A stretch of 10,867 nucleotides of DNA from Pyrodictiaceae archaeon. Its GTDB lineage: Archaea > Thermoproteota > Thermoprotei_A > Sulfolobales > Pyrodictiaceae. Position numbers and translations under genes: made by a program. Every line of letters begins with the position of its first letter. Position 1 is the first letter of the stretch. The notes under the pieces are model-generated. The model saw nothing but the letters and a program-made list of their open reading frames with translations, had not been told where the DNA came from and searched no databases. The stretch is taken from positions 1 through 10,867 of the forward strand of contig WAQM01000095.1 of NCBI GenBank assembly GCA_015520245.1. Direction: 5' to 3'. Below, in pieces: positions 4,771 through 10,867 of this stretch.

Positions 4771-7608
4771 ATGGGAGTGGGAGCTAGGGACACAGCGCTC
4801 AGCAGCCTCCACCCTAAGGTGGTGGAGCTGGTCCGGGAGCTGGGCTGGGAGAGGCTCACGGAGATCCAGGAGAAGGCGATACCGGCGGTGCTAAGCGGCG
4901 CCAACACGGTCATCGTGGCCCCCACGGGCCAGGGGAAGACGGAGGCCGCCCTCCTGCCGATCTTCAGCTTGATGGTGGAGATGAGGCCCGAGCCCGTCGC
5001 GCTGGTGTACGTGACGCCGCTGCGGGCGCTGATAAACGACATCTACGCAAGGCTGAGCTGGTGGGCTGAGAGGCTGGGGCTCAGGGTCGCGCGCAAGCAC
5101 GGCGACGTGCCGCAGTCCGAGAGGAGCAGGAGGCTAAGGCACGTACCTCACATCGTCGTCACGACCCCGGAGAGCCTGGAGATAGACCTCGACTGGGCGA
5201 CTAGGTTCCGCGAGTACTACAGGAACGTCCGGTGGGTGGTGATCGACGAGGTTCACGAGGTGGTGTCGACCAAGCGCGGCGTCCAGCTGGCCGTGCTGCT
5301 GGAGAGGCTGCGCAGGATGGCCGGCGACTTCCAGCTAGTGCTGCTCTCGGCCACGGTGGGCGACCCGGAGCTGGTCGGAAGGGCGTTCGCGGGCACTTCG
5401 AGGCGGCGCCTGGTCGTGGTCTCATCGTCCGTCAGGAGGAGGACCAGGATAGTGCTCGACTACGTCGAGCCAGGCGCGGGCTTCTGGCGCCGGGCGGCCG
5501 AGAAGGTGGCCAGGTACGTCGAGCCACTGACGCTGGTGTTCGTCAACTCGAGGCACGTAGCTGAGAGGCTCCACGAGGAGCTGGAGAAGCTGGGGCTCAG
5601 TGGCATCTACGTGCACCACGCCTCGGTATCGGGTGAGGAGCGGGAGCGCGTGGAGAGGCTGGCAAGGGAGGGGAAGGTGCTGGCGATAATATGCACGAAG
5701 ACCCTCGAGCTGGGCATAGACATCGGCAGCGTCAGGAGGGTCGTGCTCTTCCGCCCCAGCGGCACGGTTGCAGCGCTCGTCCAGAGGGTCGGCAGGAGCG
5801 GCCACCGCGTCGACGGGGCGTCGGAGGGCGTGATCGTCGCGACCGACGTAGTTGAGCTCTTCGAGGCGCTGTCTGAGGCCAGGCTCGCCATCCAGGGGAT
5901 CGTGGAGCCGCCGCGACTCCCGTCGAAGCCCCTCGACGTCGCGGCCAGGAGCATCGTCGGCATGGCGTTAGCCGGCGGCTACAGCGTCGACGAGGCCTAC
6001 GACATCCTGCGCTCGGTGTTCTACTTCCGCGACATGAGCAGGGCCGAGTTCGACTCGGTCCTTGAGACGCTGCTGCGCAACAAGCTGGTTAAGATCGAGG
6101 GCGGCAAGCTGAGGCCCGGCGCTGGCTTCTACCGCATCTGGAGGTTCGGCGGCGGCGACGAGAAGCACGGGTGGTGGGCCAGGAGCTTCGCTGAGTTCTT
6201 CACGCTCATCGGGGAGCGCGATACGTTCGTGGTGCGCGACATCGAGGGCCGAGTCGTCGGCGAGCTCGACGCCGAGTACGTCTACCGCATCGTGAGACCG
6301 GGCGTCGTGCTGCGCCTCGCCGGCCGGAGCTGGAGGGTGGTCAGCATCGACGAGAACAGCCAGAGGGTGGTGGTGGTTGAGGCCCCCGACAGCACGCCGA
6401 CCGTACCCTCATGGAAGGGCCGGGGGCCGGAGGTCTCACCCCTCGTCGCCCGTGAGATGGGGCGGCTGATTGGGGAGGTGCTGCGGCGCGGCCCGCAGGC
6501 GATCGCTGCGCCCGGCCTCGAGGTCACCGAGGATGCGAGGCGCGCCATAGAGGGCTTCGTTGAGCACATGCGGAGGCACGGCGTCCCACCGCCCGACCCC
6601 GGTACGGCAGTCGTAGAGCGGGTCGGGGACGAGCTGGTAGTGGTCAACACGTGGGGGGAGAGGGTGAACAGGGCCATAGCCTACGCGCTGATGGCCAGGC
6701 TGGGGCTCGACTACGTCAAGGTGACCTACTACGGGTTCGCGCTGCCCCTGGCCGACGGGGTGGCGCCGGAGGACGTCCTGGGCGCGATGCTCGAGCTGGA
6801 GGAGCGCGAGCTAGCCGAGACGCTGCGGAAGCTGGTGCCCCGCACGCCCTACTACGTCGAGGAGTCCAGGGGCATCCAGCTGTCGTTCGGAGTAACCCAC
6901 AGGCTCGGGGTGGCTGACGGGGTGGCCTACGGCGAGGCGGTTAGGCAGGTGCTCGAGGGGTACTTCGACATCGCGGGCGCGGCGGACGTGATCAGGGGGA
7001 TCAGGGCTGGTAGGCTGAGGCTGGTCGCGGGCTCGGGCCCGAACCCCATAGCGTTGGAGCTTGTGCGCGAGGTGCCGGAGAGGCTGTGGTCGAGCGGCCT
7101 CGACGATCTGATAGCGTCGTCGCTCAAGGGCATGGCGTTCACCGTCGAGGAGCTGGCGGAGATGACGGCGGCGCCACCCGAGCTCATCGAGGCGAAGCTT
7201 AGGGAGATGAGGAAGCCGGACGCGAGGTACCGCGTGTTCAGCTTCATCGACGTGGATACCAACGAGACGCGCTGGGCGCTCGTGGAGGATGCCGACCAGC
7301 TCGTGAGCTCCGAGGAGTTCTCATCGTCATTCACGCCCGAGCCTACCGACGAGGTGTACCTGGTGCTGGTCAGGGGCCGCGAGGGGGGCCTCATCCACCT
7401 AACGGTGACGCCCCGCGAGCTTGTCGAGGGTGGCGACCGCATAGAGTCGAGCATCCCGTTCGCCGAGATCCTGGAGCTGAGGGTCGTGCCGCTAACGAGC
7501 GCTGACGAGTCGAGCATAAAGTACAACTACGTGCCCCGCAGGCTCGCCGCCTACCTCGTGCGCAACGCGGTCACGGTCTTCCAGAAGCTACGCAGCGGCG
7601 TATTATAG
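4771..7608 (+). CDS. lhr: Lhr-type superfamily 2 helicase
   Basis: Lhr proteins are large ATP-dependent helicases that unwind DNA and RNA-DNA duplexes; in archaea they are linked to repair, stalled forks or RNA processing. The 945-aa product has all core motifs. These are LTEIQ (29-33), Walker A APTGQGKT (50-57), TPLRALIND (82-90), DEVH (159-162), SAT (193-195), LVFVNSR (255-261), TKTLELGID (309-317) and QRVGRSGHR (338-346). TKTLELGIDIG and the long region after the helicase core (winged helix, then a DEAD/H-associated domain about 390-750) are typical of Lhr rather than Hel308 or Ski2. There is no zinc motif and only one cysteine. The ATG at 4771 follows GGTG (4758-4761) by 9 nt; GTG at 4756 or 4759 would add four or five residues but lacks a ribosome site. 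It is divergent from the zinc-protein gene and leads toward alba. The Lhr subgroup was not determined. Confidence 0.95.
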   Translation: MGVGARDTALSSLHPKVVELVRELGWERLTEIQEKAIPAVLSGANTVIVAPTGQGKTEAALLPIFSLMVEMRPEPVALVYVTPLRALINDIYARLSWWAERLGLRVARKHGDVPQSERSRRLRHVPHIVVTTPESLEIDLDWATRFREYYRNVRWVVIDEVHEVVSTKRGVQLAVLLERLRRMAGDFQLVLLSATVGDPELVGRAFAGTSRRRLVVVSSSVRRRTRIVLDYVEPGAGFWRRAAEKVARYVEPLTLVFVNSRHVAERLHEELEKLGLSGIYVHHASVSGEERERVERLAREGKVLAIICTKTLELGIDIGSVRRVVLFRPSGTVAALVQRVGRSGHRVDGASEGVIVATDVVELFEALSEARLAIQGIVEPPRLPSKPLDVAARSIVGMALAGGYSVDEAYDILRSVFYFRDMSRAEFDSVLETLLRNKLVKIEGGKLRPGAGFYRIWRFGGGDEKHGWWARSFAEFFTLIGERDTFVVRDIEGRVVGELDAEYVYRIVRPGVVLRLAGRSWRVVSIDENSQRVVVVEAPDSTPTVPSWKGRGPEVSPLVAREMGRLIGEVLRRGPQAIAAPGLEVTEDARRAIEGFVEHMRRHGVPPPDPGTAVVERVGDELVVVNTWGERVNRAIAYALMARLGLDYVKVTYYGFALPLADGVAPEDVLGAMLELEERELAETLRKLVPRTPYYVEESRGIQLSFGVTHRLGVADGVAYGEAVRQVLEGYFDIAGAADVIRGIRAGRLRLVAGSGPNPIALELVREVPERLWSSGLDDLIASSLKGMAFTVEELAEMTAAPPELIEAKLREMRKPDARYRVFSFIDVDTNETRWALVEDADQLVSSEEFSSSFTPEPTDEVYLVLVRGREGGLIHLTVTPRELVEGGDRIESSIPFAEILELRVVPLTSADESSIKYNYVPRRLAAYLVRNAVTVFQKLRSGVL
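7600..7608 (+). promoter_or_regulatory. TATA-like element at the lhr stop codon
   Basis: GTATTATAG overlaps the last codons of lhr and is a striking A/T island in GC-rich DNA. It could drive a transcript starting near 7630 that covers the 7609-7772 gap and the 181-aa gene. Part of its composition is forced by the Leu and stop codons, so confidence is low. Confidence 0.3.
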
Positions 7609-7635
7609 GGGCCCCGGCTCCAGGTAACGGCGGCG

Positions 7636-7767
7636 ATGACGAGCGCCACGCAGTGCTTAGGGCCCGGGGTGCTGAGGGTCCGTGTTGCCGAGCCGCAACG
7701 CCGGCCGGTGAGGAGGCTCTCGCGGCCGACCCCCCGGGGTGACGACGTTATCCCCTGCCGAGGCTGA
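7636..7767 (+). CDS. Doubtful 43-aa ORF in the lhr-downstream gap
   Basis: An ATG at 7636 opens 43 codons ending in TGA, 5 nt before the TTG of the next gene. The product is Arg/Pro-rich and basic (it begins MTSATQCLGPGVLRVRV), with two cysteines and no known motif. For it: a TATA-like element at 7600-7608, at a distance suiting a very short leader, codon use like the neighbours, and operon-like spacing to the next start. Against it: no ribosome site, low complexity, and the ease with which such open frames arise in high-GC DNA. The same stretch can also fold as RNA. Confidence 0.25.
   Translation: MTSATQCLGPGVLRVRVAEPQRRPVRRLSRPTPRGDDVIPCRG
7682..7727 (+). other. Two potential adjacent RNA hairpins upstream of the 181-aa gene
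   Basis: Hairpin one pairs 7682-7688 with 7695-7701 (core GTTGC/GCAAC, one G-U pair) around a six-base loop. Hairpin two pairs GGCCG (7703-7707) with CGGCC (7723-7727), and GAG (7710-7712) with CTC (7719-7721), with a small internal loop. They lie back to back in the 164-bp gap. They could be part of a leader, a small RNA or a terminator-like structure, but high GC content makes such pairings common by chance. Confidence 0.25.
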
Positions 7768-7772
7768 GCGCC

Positions 7773-8318
7773 TTGGCGCGCAGGCTGTTCTACTTCCTGA
7801 CCCTGGTAGGCCACGTGTCCGAGAAGGCCTCGCTCGCATCGCTCGTAGTCATGCTGAGGTCGCGGAGGCCGGAGCAGCTCGCGCTCGTCGACTACGACGA
7901 GTCGACGCGCAGGATAGTGCTACGCTTCGCGCCGTCCGAGATAGGGTTCGTGAGGTCGCTCCTGGGGAGGTACCTGGACTCGGCGACGGTCGAGGTTAAG
8001 GCCAGGACGAGGCTGAGACTCGACCTGCGCCGCGTCCGCGAGGCCGGCGGCGCTGTGGAGCGTACGCCGTCGGCGGTGCTCGCGCTGGTGCCGTGCGGGG
8101 ACGGCATGGTCTTCATCGAGCAGCGGGGGCGCGAGGCGCTGCTCAAGTACTGCGCCAGGCCGGTGGCCACCGTGCTCCCGACGCCCTCGGGCCTACCTCC
8201 GAGCATGTGCGCGTTCGAGCCCGCGTCCGCCGACATGCTGGCGCTCTACGAGAGAGCCCGCAGCTGCTTCGAGGAGGTAGCGCGGGCGGTGTCGAGCTCC
8301 GGCGACGAAGGAGGGTAG
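7773..8318 (+). CDS. Unrecognised 181-aa protein upstream of alba
   Basis: I do not recognise the family. The frame starts at a TTG (7773), 9 nt after GAGG (7760-7763); an in-frame TGA at 7740 limits it upstream. GTTATC (7747-7752) could be a TATA-like element for a nearly leaderless mRNA. The product is soluble, with no clear membrane segment despite a hydrophobic start. Residues about 1-30 are helical, 37-52 and 70-84 look like beta strands (LALVDYDESTRRIVLRF; ATVEVKARTRLRLDL), and 98-115 another strand pair (SAVLALVPCGDGMVFIEQ). The end is a helix and a polar tail. Cysteines fall at four spots in the second half (PCGD, KYCARP, SMCAF, SCFEE), too spread for a standard zinc site. Its TAG lies 2 nt before the alba TATA box. 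Codon use matches its neighbours, so I take it as real. Confidence 0.7.
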   Translation: MARRLFYFLTLVGHVSEKASLASLVVMLRSRRPEQLALVDYDESTRRIVLRFAPSEIGFVRSLLGRYLDSATVEVKARTRLRLDLRRVREAGGAVERTPSAVLALVPCGDGMVFIEQRGREALLKYCARPVATVLPTPSGLPPSMCAFEPASADMLALYERARSCFEEVARAVSSSGDEGG

Positions 8319-8319
8319 C

Positions 8320-8327
8320 TATTTAAG
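8320..8327 (+). promoter_or_regulatory. TATA box of alba
   Basis: TATTTAAG is the best TATA box in the window, preceded by a purine-rich GAAGGAGGG that could serve as the BRE for transcription factor B. Usual spacing puts the transcription start near 8350, giving a leader of about 13 nt that carries the Shine-Dalgarno site. The box starts 2 nt after the stop of the upstream gene, so alba has its own promoter, as expected for an abundant chromatin protein. Confidence 0.65.
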
Positions 8328-8350
8328 AGTAAGTGCGGCCCGAGCGCAGT

Positions 8351-8355
8351 GGTGA
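8351..8355 (+). promoter_or_regulatory. Shine-Dalgarno site that sets the alba start
   Basis: GGTGA lies 7 nt before the TTG at 8363 and supports that codon as the start. An upstream in-frame GTG-type start at 8333 would place the start before the expected transcription start near 8350 and add ten residues unlike Alba. Confidence 0.6.
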
Positions 8356-8362
8356 AGGAGGA

Positions 8363-8629
8363 TTGGCGAGCTCCGCGAACGTAATAGTCGTCGGCAAGAA
8401 GTCCGTCAACGATTACGTGCTGTCCGCGATCCTCCTGCTAAACGAGGGTCACGACGAGGTGATCATACGCGGCCAGGGTAACAACATAAACAAGGCGGTC
8501 GAGGTCTACAACGCCTTGAGGAGGAGGCTGGGTGACTCGATAGAGCTGGTCTCGGTCAGCATCGACAGCTTCGAGAAGGGTCGCAGGCTGGTCCCGTTCA
8601 TAGAGATAAAGGTTAGGCGTACGATCTAG
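8363..8629 (+). CDS. albA: Alba family DNA/RNA-binding protein
   Basis: Alba is a small, abundant dimeric archaeal chromatin protein that coats double-stranded DNA and also binds RNA. From the TTG at 8363 the product has 88 residues, near the family norm. It begins ASSANVIVVGKKSVNDYVLS, with the DNA-binding lysine pair at 12-13, equivalent to Lys16/Lys17 of Sulfolobus Alba, where Lys16 acetylation controls DNA affinity. GHDEVIIRGQGNNINKAVEV (29-48) is the conserved core with the NINKAV motif, and KGRRLVPFIEIKVRR closes the beta sheet. The KAVEVYNALRRRLGD segment resembles Alba2 more than Alba1, while the GKK motif resembles Alba1, so the paralogue assignment is open. The gene has a strong TATA box. 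It converges on reverse gyrase with a 17-nt overlap; both proteins shape DNA topology, although on opposite strands. Confidence 0.95.
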   Translation: MASSANVIVVGKKSVNDYVLSAILLLNEGHDEVIIRGQGNNINKAVEVYNALRRRLGDSIELVSVSIDSFEKGRRLVPFIEIKVRRTI

Positions 8630-10867
8630 CCTCCTCTAGCGACCTGGCGGCCGCCTCCATGAGCTCGTCGCCGAGCTGGCCCCTCAGCTCCTCGAGCAGC
8701 TCGACGAGGAGCGAGGCCGCGTCGGCCTCGCCCTGCTCGACGAGCCTGATCTTGCGCTCCAGCTGGCGGGTACGCTCCTCGGATACCAGCTCGCCGTAGC
8801 TGCTCGAGAGGAAGTTGTAGACCTCGCGCCCCAGCCGCGTGGGCACGAGGAACTTGCGGTACCTGCTCTCGACGACGTAGCCGTGGCTCTTCAGCTGCTC
8901 GATGGTCCTCGCGTAGGTGCTAGGCCTCCCAATGCCGCGCTCCCTCATCATGAGCACGACATCTCCGTGCGTCATAAGCCTGACCGCTGAGCCCCGGTAG
9001 ACCCTAACGCTCTCGACCTTCAGCACGGTGCCCGGCGCGGGAGGGGCGGCCACCACGAGGCCGTGGGGTCTGTACAGCGAGAGGAAGCCGCGGAGCTCCT
9101 CGGCCGCCAGGTACCTCACGGGCACGGCCCTGCCGGCGACGTCTAGCACCAGCTCCACCTTCGTGACGTCGGCGGCTCTCATCTGGCTGGCGATAAACCT
9201 GCGGAAGATCAGGTCGTAGAGCCTGTAATGCGACTCGCGGAGCGGGGACGACAGCTTGACCTCCCCGAGCGCGACCAGCCTCCTCAAGCTCTCGGCGTCG
9301 ACGGGCCTCGTGGGCCTGATCGCCTCGTGGTGCCCGGGCTCGCCCCAGCTGCGGGGCTGGAGCTCACCGGCCATCCCCCGCGCCTCGAGGTACTCGCGCG
9401 CCAGCGCCACGCCAGCGGCCGACACGTGCGTCGACTCCGTCCTGTGGTAGGTTATGAGCCCGTTCTCGAAGAGGTCCTGGGCCAGCCTCATGGTCTTCTC
9501 GCTCGTGTAGCCAAGCCTCGCCGAGGCCTCGTAGATCAGCGTCTCGGTGGTGAAGGGCGGTGGTGGGGGCAGCTTGACGGGCTGCACAGCGACGCTGACT
9601 ACCCTAAGCCCCGTCCGCACCACGCCGGCGGCCAGCTCCTCGGCCTCCTCCCTCGTAGGGACGACCAGCCTCAGCCTCAGACCCCCCTCGGCGGCGATGG
9701 AGACGACGTAACCCCGGCTGCGCCTCCACTCCTCGTAGCGCCTCACTATCCACCCCAGCACCGGCGTCTGGACGCGGCCCGCGCCGAGCCACCGCTTGCC
9801 GAACCTGCCCCAGAGGATCCTGCTAAGCCCGAACCCGATCCAGCGATCCTCGACGCGCCTCACAACCTGAGCCCTGACGAGGGGTCTCGACACGTCGCGG
9901 GGGCTAGCGAGCGCCCTGAAGAGCTCCGCCCTAGTAATCTCGTGGAGCTCGATCCTCGCGATCCTCCTGGCCACTGGGCGCAGTAGCAGGTACACGTCGT
10001 AGGCTATCTTCTCGCCCTCGATGTCGGGGTCCGTGGCCAGGTAGACCGCGTCGACCTCGGTAGCTAGCTTGCGCAGCGCGTCGACGACGGAGGCCTTGGA
10101 CACGATGTTGGCCGAGGCGCAGCGGGGGCACGTGTCGGCGGTCGAGGCGAACTGCGTGCCGCAGTTCAGGCACTGCTTGATCGGTGCGTACACCGGGATC
10201 AGCGTGCCGCCCTCCACCTCGACCCCGTAGACCCCCCTCTCATCCACGGTGAGGTCGTAGATGTGGCCCCGGGTCGAGGTTATGGTGGCCACGTAGACGC
10301 GGCCGTTGACCGGGTTGTAGAACGTAGTCTCGTAGGCGACGAGGCCACCCACGCGCCTCACGACGGGCTTACCGAAGAACCCCGCTATGGTCCTGGCCTT
10401 CGTGGGCGACTCGACGACTATGAGCGCGGACTCCACACGCAGCGGCGCGGCGGCAGACACGCCGCTCCTGGTCCTCCTCGCCTCCTCCACCTCCTCCTCC
10501 AGGCGCCCCTCGTCCAGCGGCTCGAAGTCCGCCGCCTCGACGTAGGCCCGCCGGCTGCGGGCCAGCAGCTCCAGCAGCTGCGGCCTGGACGTGACCACAA
10601 CGCTGATGCCCCTCGTCATCCCGCCACCTAGGTAGCGGCTCGCGCGGCCGCTGGCCTGCACGTAGGTGGGCGCGTCTGGGGCCACGTAGTAGATGGCGCC
10701 CGAGCCCTCCCGCTCGATCACGGCGCCCGCCGCCTCCAGCACGACGGCGGTCCGGCCGCGGAGCCTCCTGAGGAGCTCGCCGAGCAGGAGCTCGCGCGCG
10801 CTCACCAGCATCTTGAGGAGCTCGCCGAGCCTGCCGCCGAGCTCCTCGCCCCTCTCCAGGGCTATGC
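8613..10867 (-). CDS. rgy: Reverse gyrase, C-terminal 750 residues
   Basis: Reverse gyrase introduces positive supercoils using ATP; it fuses an N-terminal SF2 helicase-like module to a type IA topoisomerase and marks hyperthermophiles. The frame is open through the right edge, so the 5' part is missing. Numbering from the ATG at 10811: PTYVQASGRASRYLGGG (48-64) is helicase motif VI, and SALIVVESPTKARTIAGFFG (128-147) opens the Toprim fold with Glu134. A zinc finger has Cys214-x2-Cys217 and Cys228-x2-Cys231. DPDIEGE (261-267) supplies the Asp261/Asp263/Glu265 metal site. GAGRVQTPVLGWIVRRYEEW is at 343-362. LITYHRTESTHVS (452-464) holds catalytic Tyr455 at 9447-9449. All visible catalytic residues are present and there is no frameshift. 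The protein ends at a TAA at 8613, overlapping alba by 17 nt. TopR1 versus TopR2 type cannot be assigned from this part. Confidence 0.97.
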   Translation of the reverse strand, partial: IALERGEELGGRLGELLKMLVSARELLLGELLRRLRGRTAVVLEAAGAVIEREGSGAIYYVAPDAPTYVQASGRASRYLGGGMTRGISVVVTSRPQLLELLARSRRAYVEAADFEPLDEGRLEEEVEEARRTRSGVSAAAPLRVESALIVVESPTKARTIAGFFGKPVVRRVGGLVAYETTFYNPVNGRVYVATITSTRGHIYDLTVDERGVYGVEVEGGTLIPVYAPIKQCLNCGTQFASTADTCPRCASANIVSKASVVDALRKLATEVDAVYLATDPDIEGEKIAYDVYLLLRPVARRIARIELHEITRAELFRALASPRDVSRPLVRAQVVRRVEDRWIGFGLSRILWGRFGKRWLGAGRVQTPVLGWIVRRYEEWRRSRGYVVSIAAEGGLRLRLVVPTREEAEELAAGVVRTGLRVVSVAVQPVKLPPPPPFTTETLIYEASARLGYTSEKTMRLAQDLFENGLITYHRTESTHVSAAGVALAREYLEARGMAGELQPRSWGEPGHHEAIRPTRPVDAESLRRLVALGEVKLSSPLRESHYRLYDLIFRRFIASQMRAADVTKVELVLDVAGRAVPVRYLAAEELRGFLSLYRPHGLVVAAPPAPGTVLKVESVRVYRGSAVRLMTHGDVVLMMRERGIGRPSTYARTIEQLKSHGYVVESRYRKFLVPTRLGREVYNFLSSSYGELVSEERTRQLERKIRLVEQGEADAASLLVELLEELRGQLGDELMEAAARSLEEARSYA

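Noticed and set aside
7636..7675. C/D box small RNA (ATGACGA at 7636, CTGA at 7672)
   Set aside because: The C box has a mismatch, the 29-nt spacing is too long, and no proper C'/D set or terminal stem is present.
7606..7767. Stop-codon readthrough of lhr TAG into 53 open codons
   Set aside because: Lhr already has a normal length, and nothing in the sequence indicates recoding; open frames of this size are common at this GC content.
8333..8362. Alba start at 8333
   Set aside because: It lies upstream of the expected transcription start and adds residues unlike the family; the TTG at 8363 has a ribosome site at good spacing.
9228..9986. 252-codon plus-strand open frame within reverse gyrase
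   Set aside because: It is antisense to the topoisomerase domain, Pro/Arg-rich and motif-free, a typical high-GC shadow.
1..10867. CRISPR arrays, insertion sequences, tRNA or rRNA genes
   Set aside because: No regular repeats, transposase motifs or T-arm and rRNA signatures were seen; the genes have even composition with no sign of an inserted island.

Overview
The window is from a hyperthermophilic crenarchaeon. Reverse gyrase marks hyperthermophily. RadA, an Alba chromatin protein, a PibD/FlaK-type prepilin peptidase and an archaeal-type ThrRS are archaeal hallmarks. The DNA is very GC-rich by eye, genes are packed tightly, TTG and GTG starts are common (TTG for thrS, the A24 peptidase, alba and the gene before alba), and A/T-rich TATA-like boxes stand out against the GC background. 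This fits Thermoprotei such as the Desulfurococcales, but I cannot name a genus from the sequence.

Layout, left to right. (1) 1-745, minus strand: 5' part of a threonyl-tRNA synthetase with the archaeal editing domain, running off the left edge. (2) 929-1912, plus: RadA recombinase, divergent from thrS across a 183-bp promoter region. (3) 1875-2309, minus: an unrecognised 144-aa, nine-cysteine protein overlapping the end of radA. (4) 2345-3106 and 3094-3603, plus: an A24 prepilin peptidase and a HIT-family hydrolase/transferase, overlapping by 13 nt. (5) 3527-4172, minus: a winged-helix segment and a helical, probably coiled-coil segment in two reading frames, probably one protein split by a +1 shift at a five-base homopolymer. 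(6) 4211-4411, plus: a 66-aa unknown, divergent from the winged-helix gene across a 38-bp gap holding a 9-bp perfect inverted repeat. (7) 4408-4647, minus: a 79-aa L24e/TRASH-like zinc protein. (8) 4771-7608, plus: an Lhr-type superfamily 2 helicase. (9) 7609-7772: a gap with a TATA-like box, potential hairpins and a doubtful 43-codon ORF. (10) 7773-8318, plus: an unrecognised 181-aa protein. (11) 8363-8629, plus: Alba. (12) 8613-10867, minus: the C-terminal 750 residues of reverse gyrase, running off the right edge.

Most recognisable genes serve genome maintenance: RadA in strand exchange, Lhr in nucleic-acid unwinding, Alba in chromatin and RNA binding, and reverse gyrase in positive supercoiling. 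Beside them are tRNA charging, secreted-pilin processing and nucleotide metabolism. The strand switches at nearly every gene and all four convergent junctions overlap (38, 77, 4 and 17 nt), so most genes are probably single transcription units. The A24 peptidase-HIT pair is the clearest operon.

I see no mobile element, CRISPR array, tRNA or rRNA. The parts most worth a second look are the two-frame winged-helix/helical gene with its palindromic divergent promoter, the gap after lhr, and the unrecognised small proteins. Nothing here amounts to a clearly new multi-gene system.
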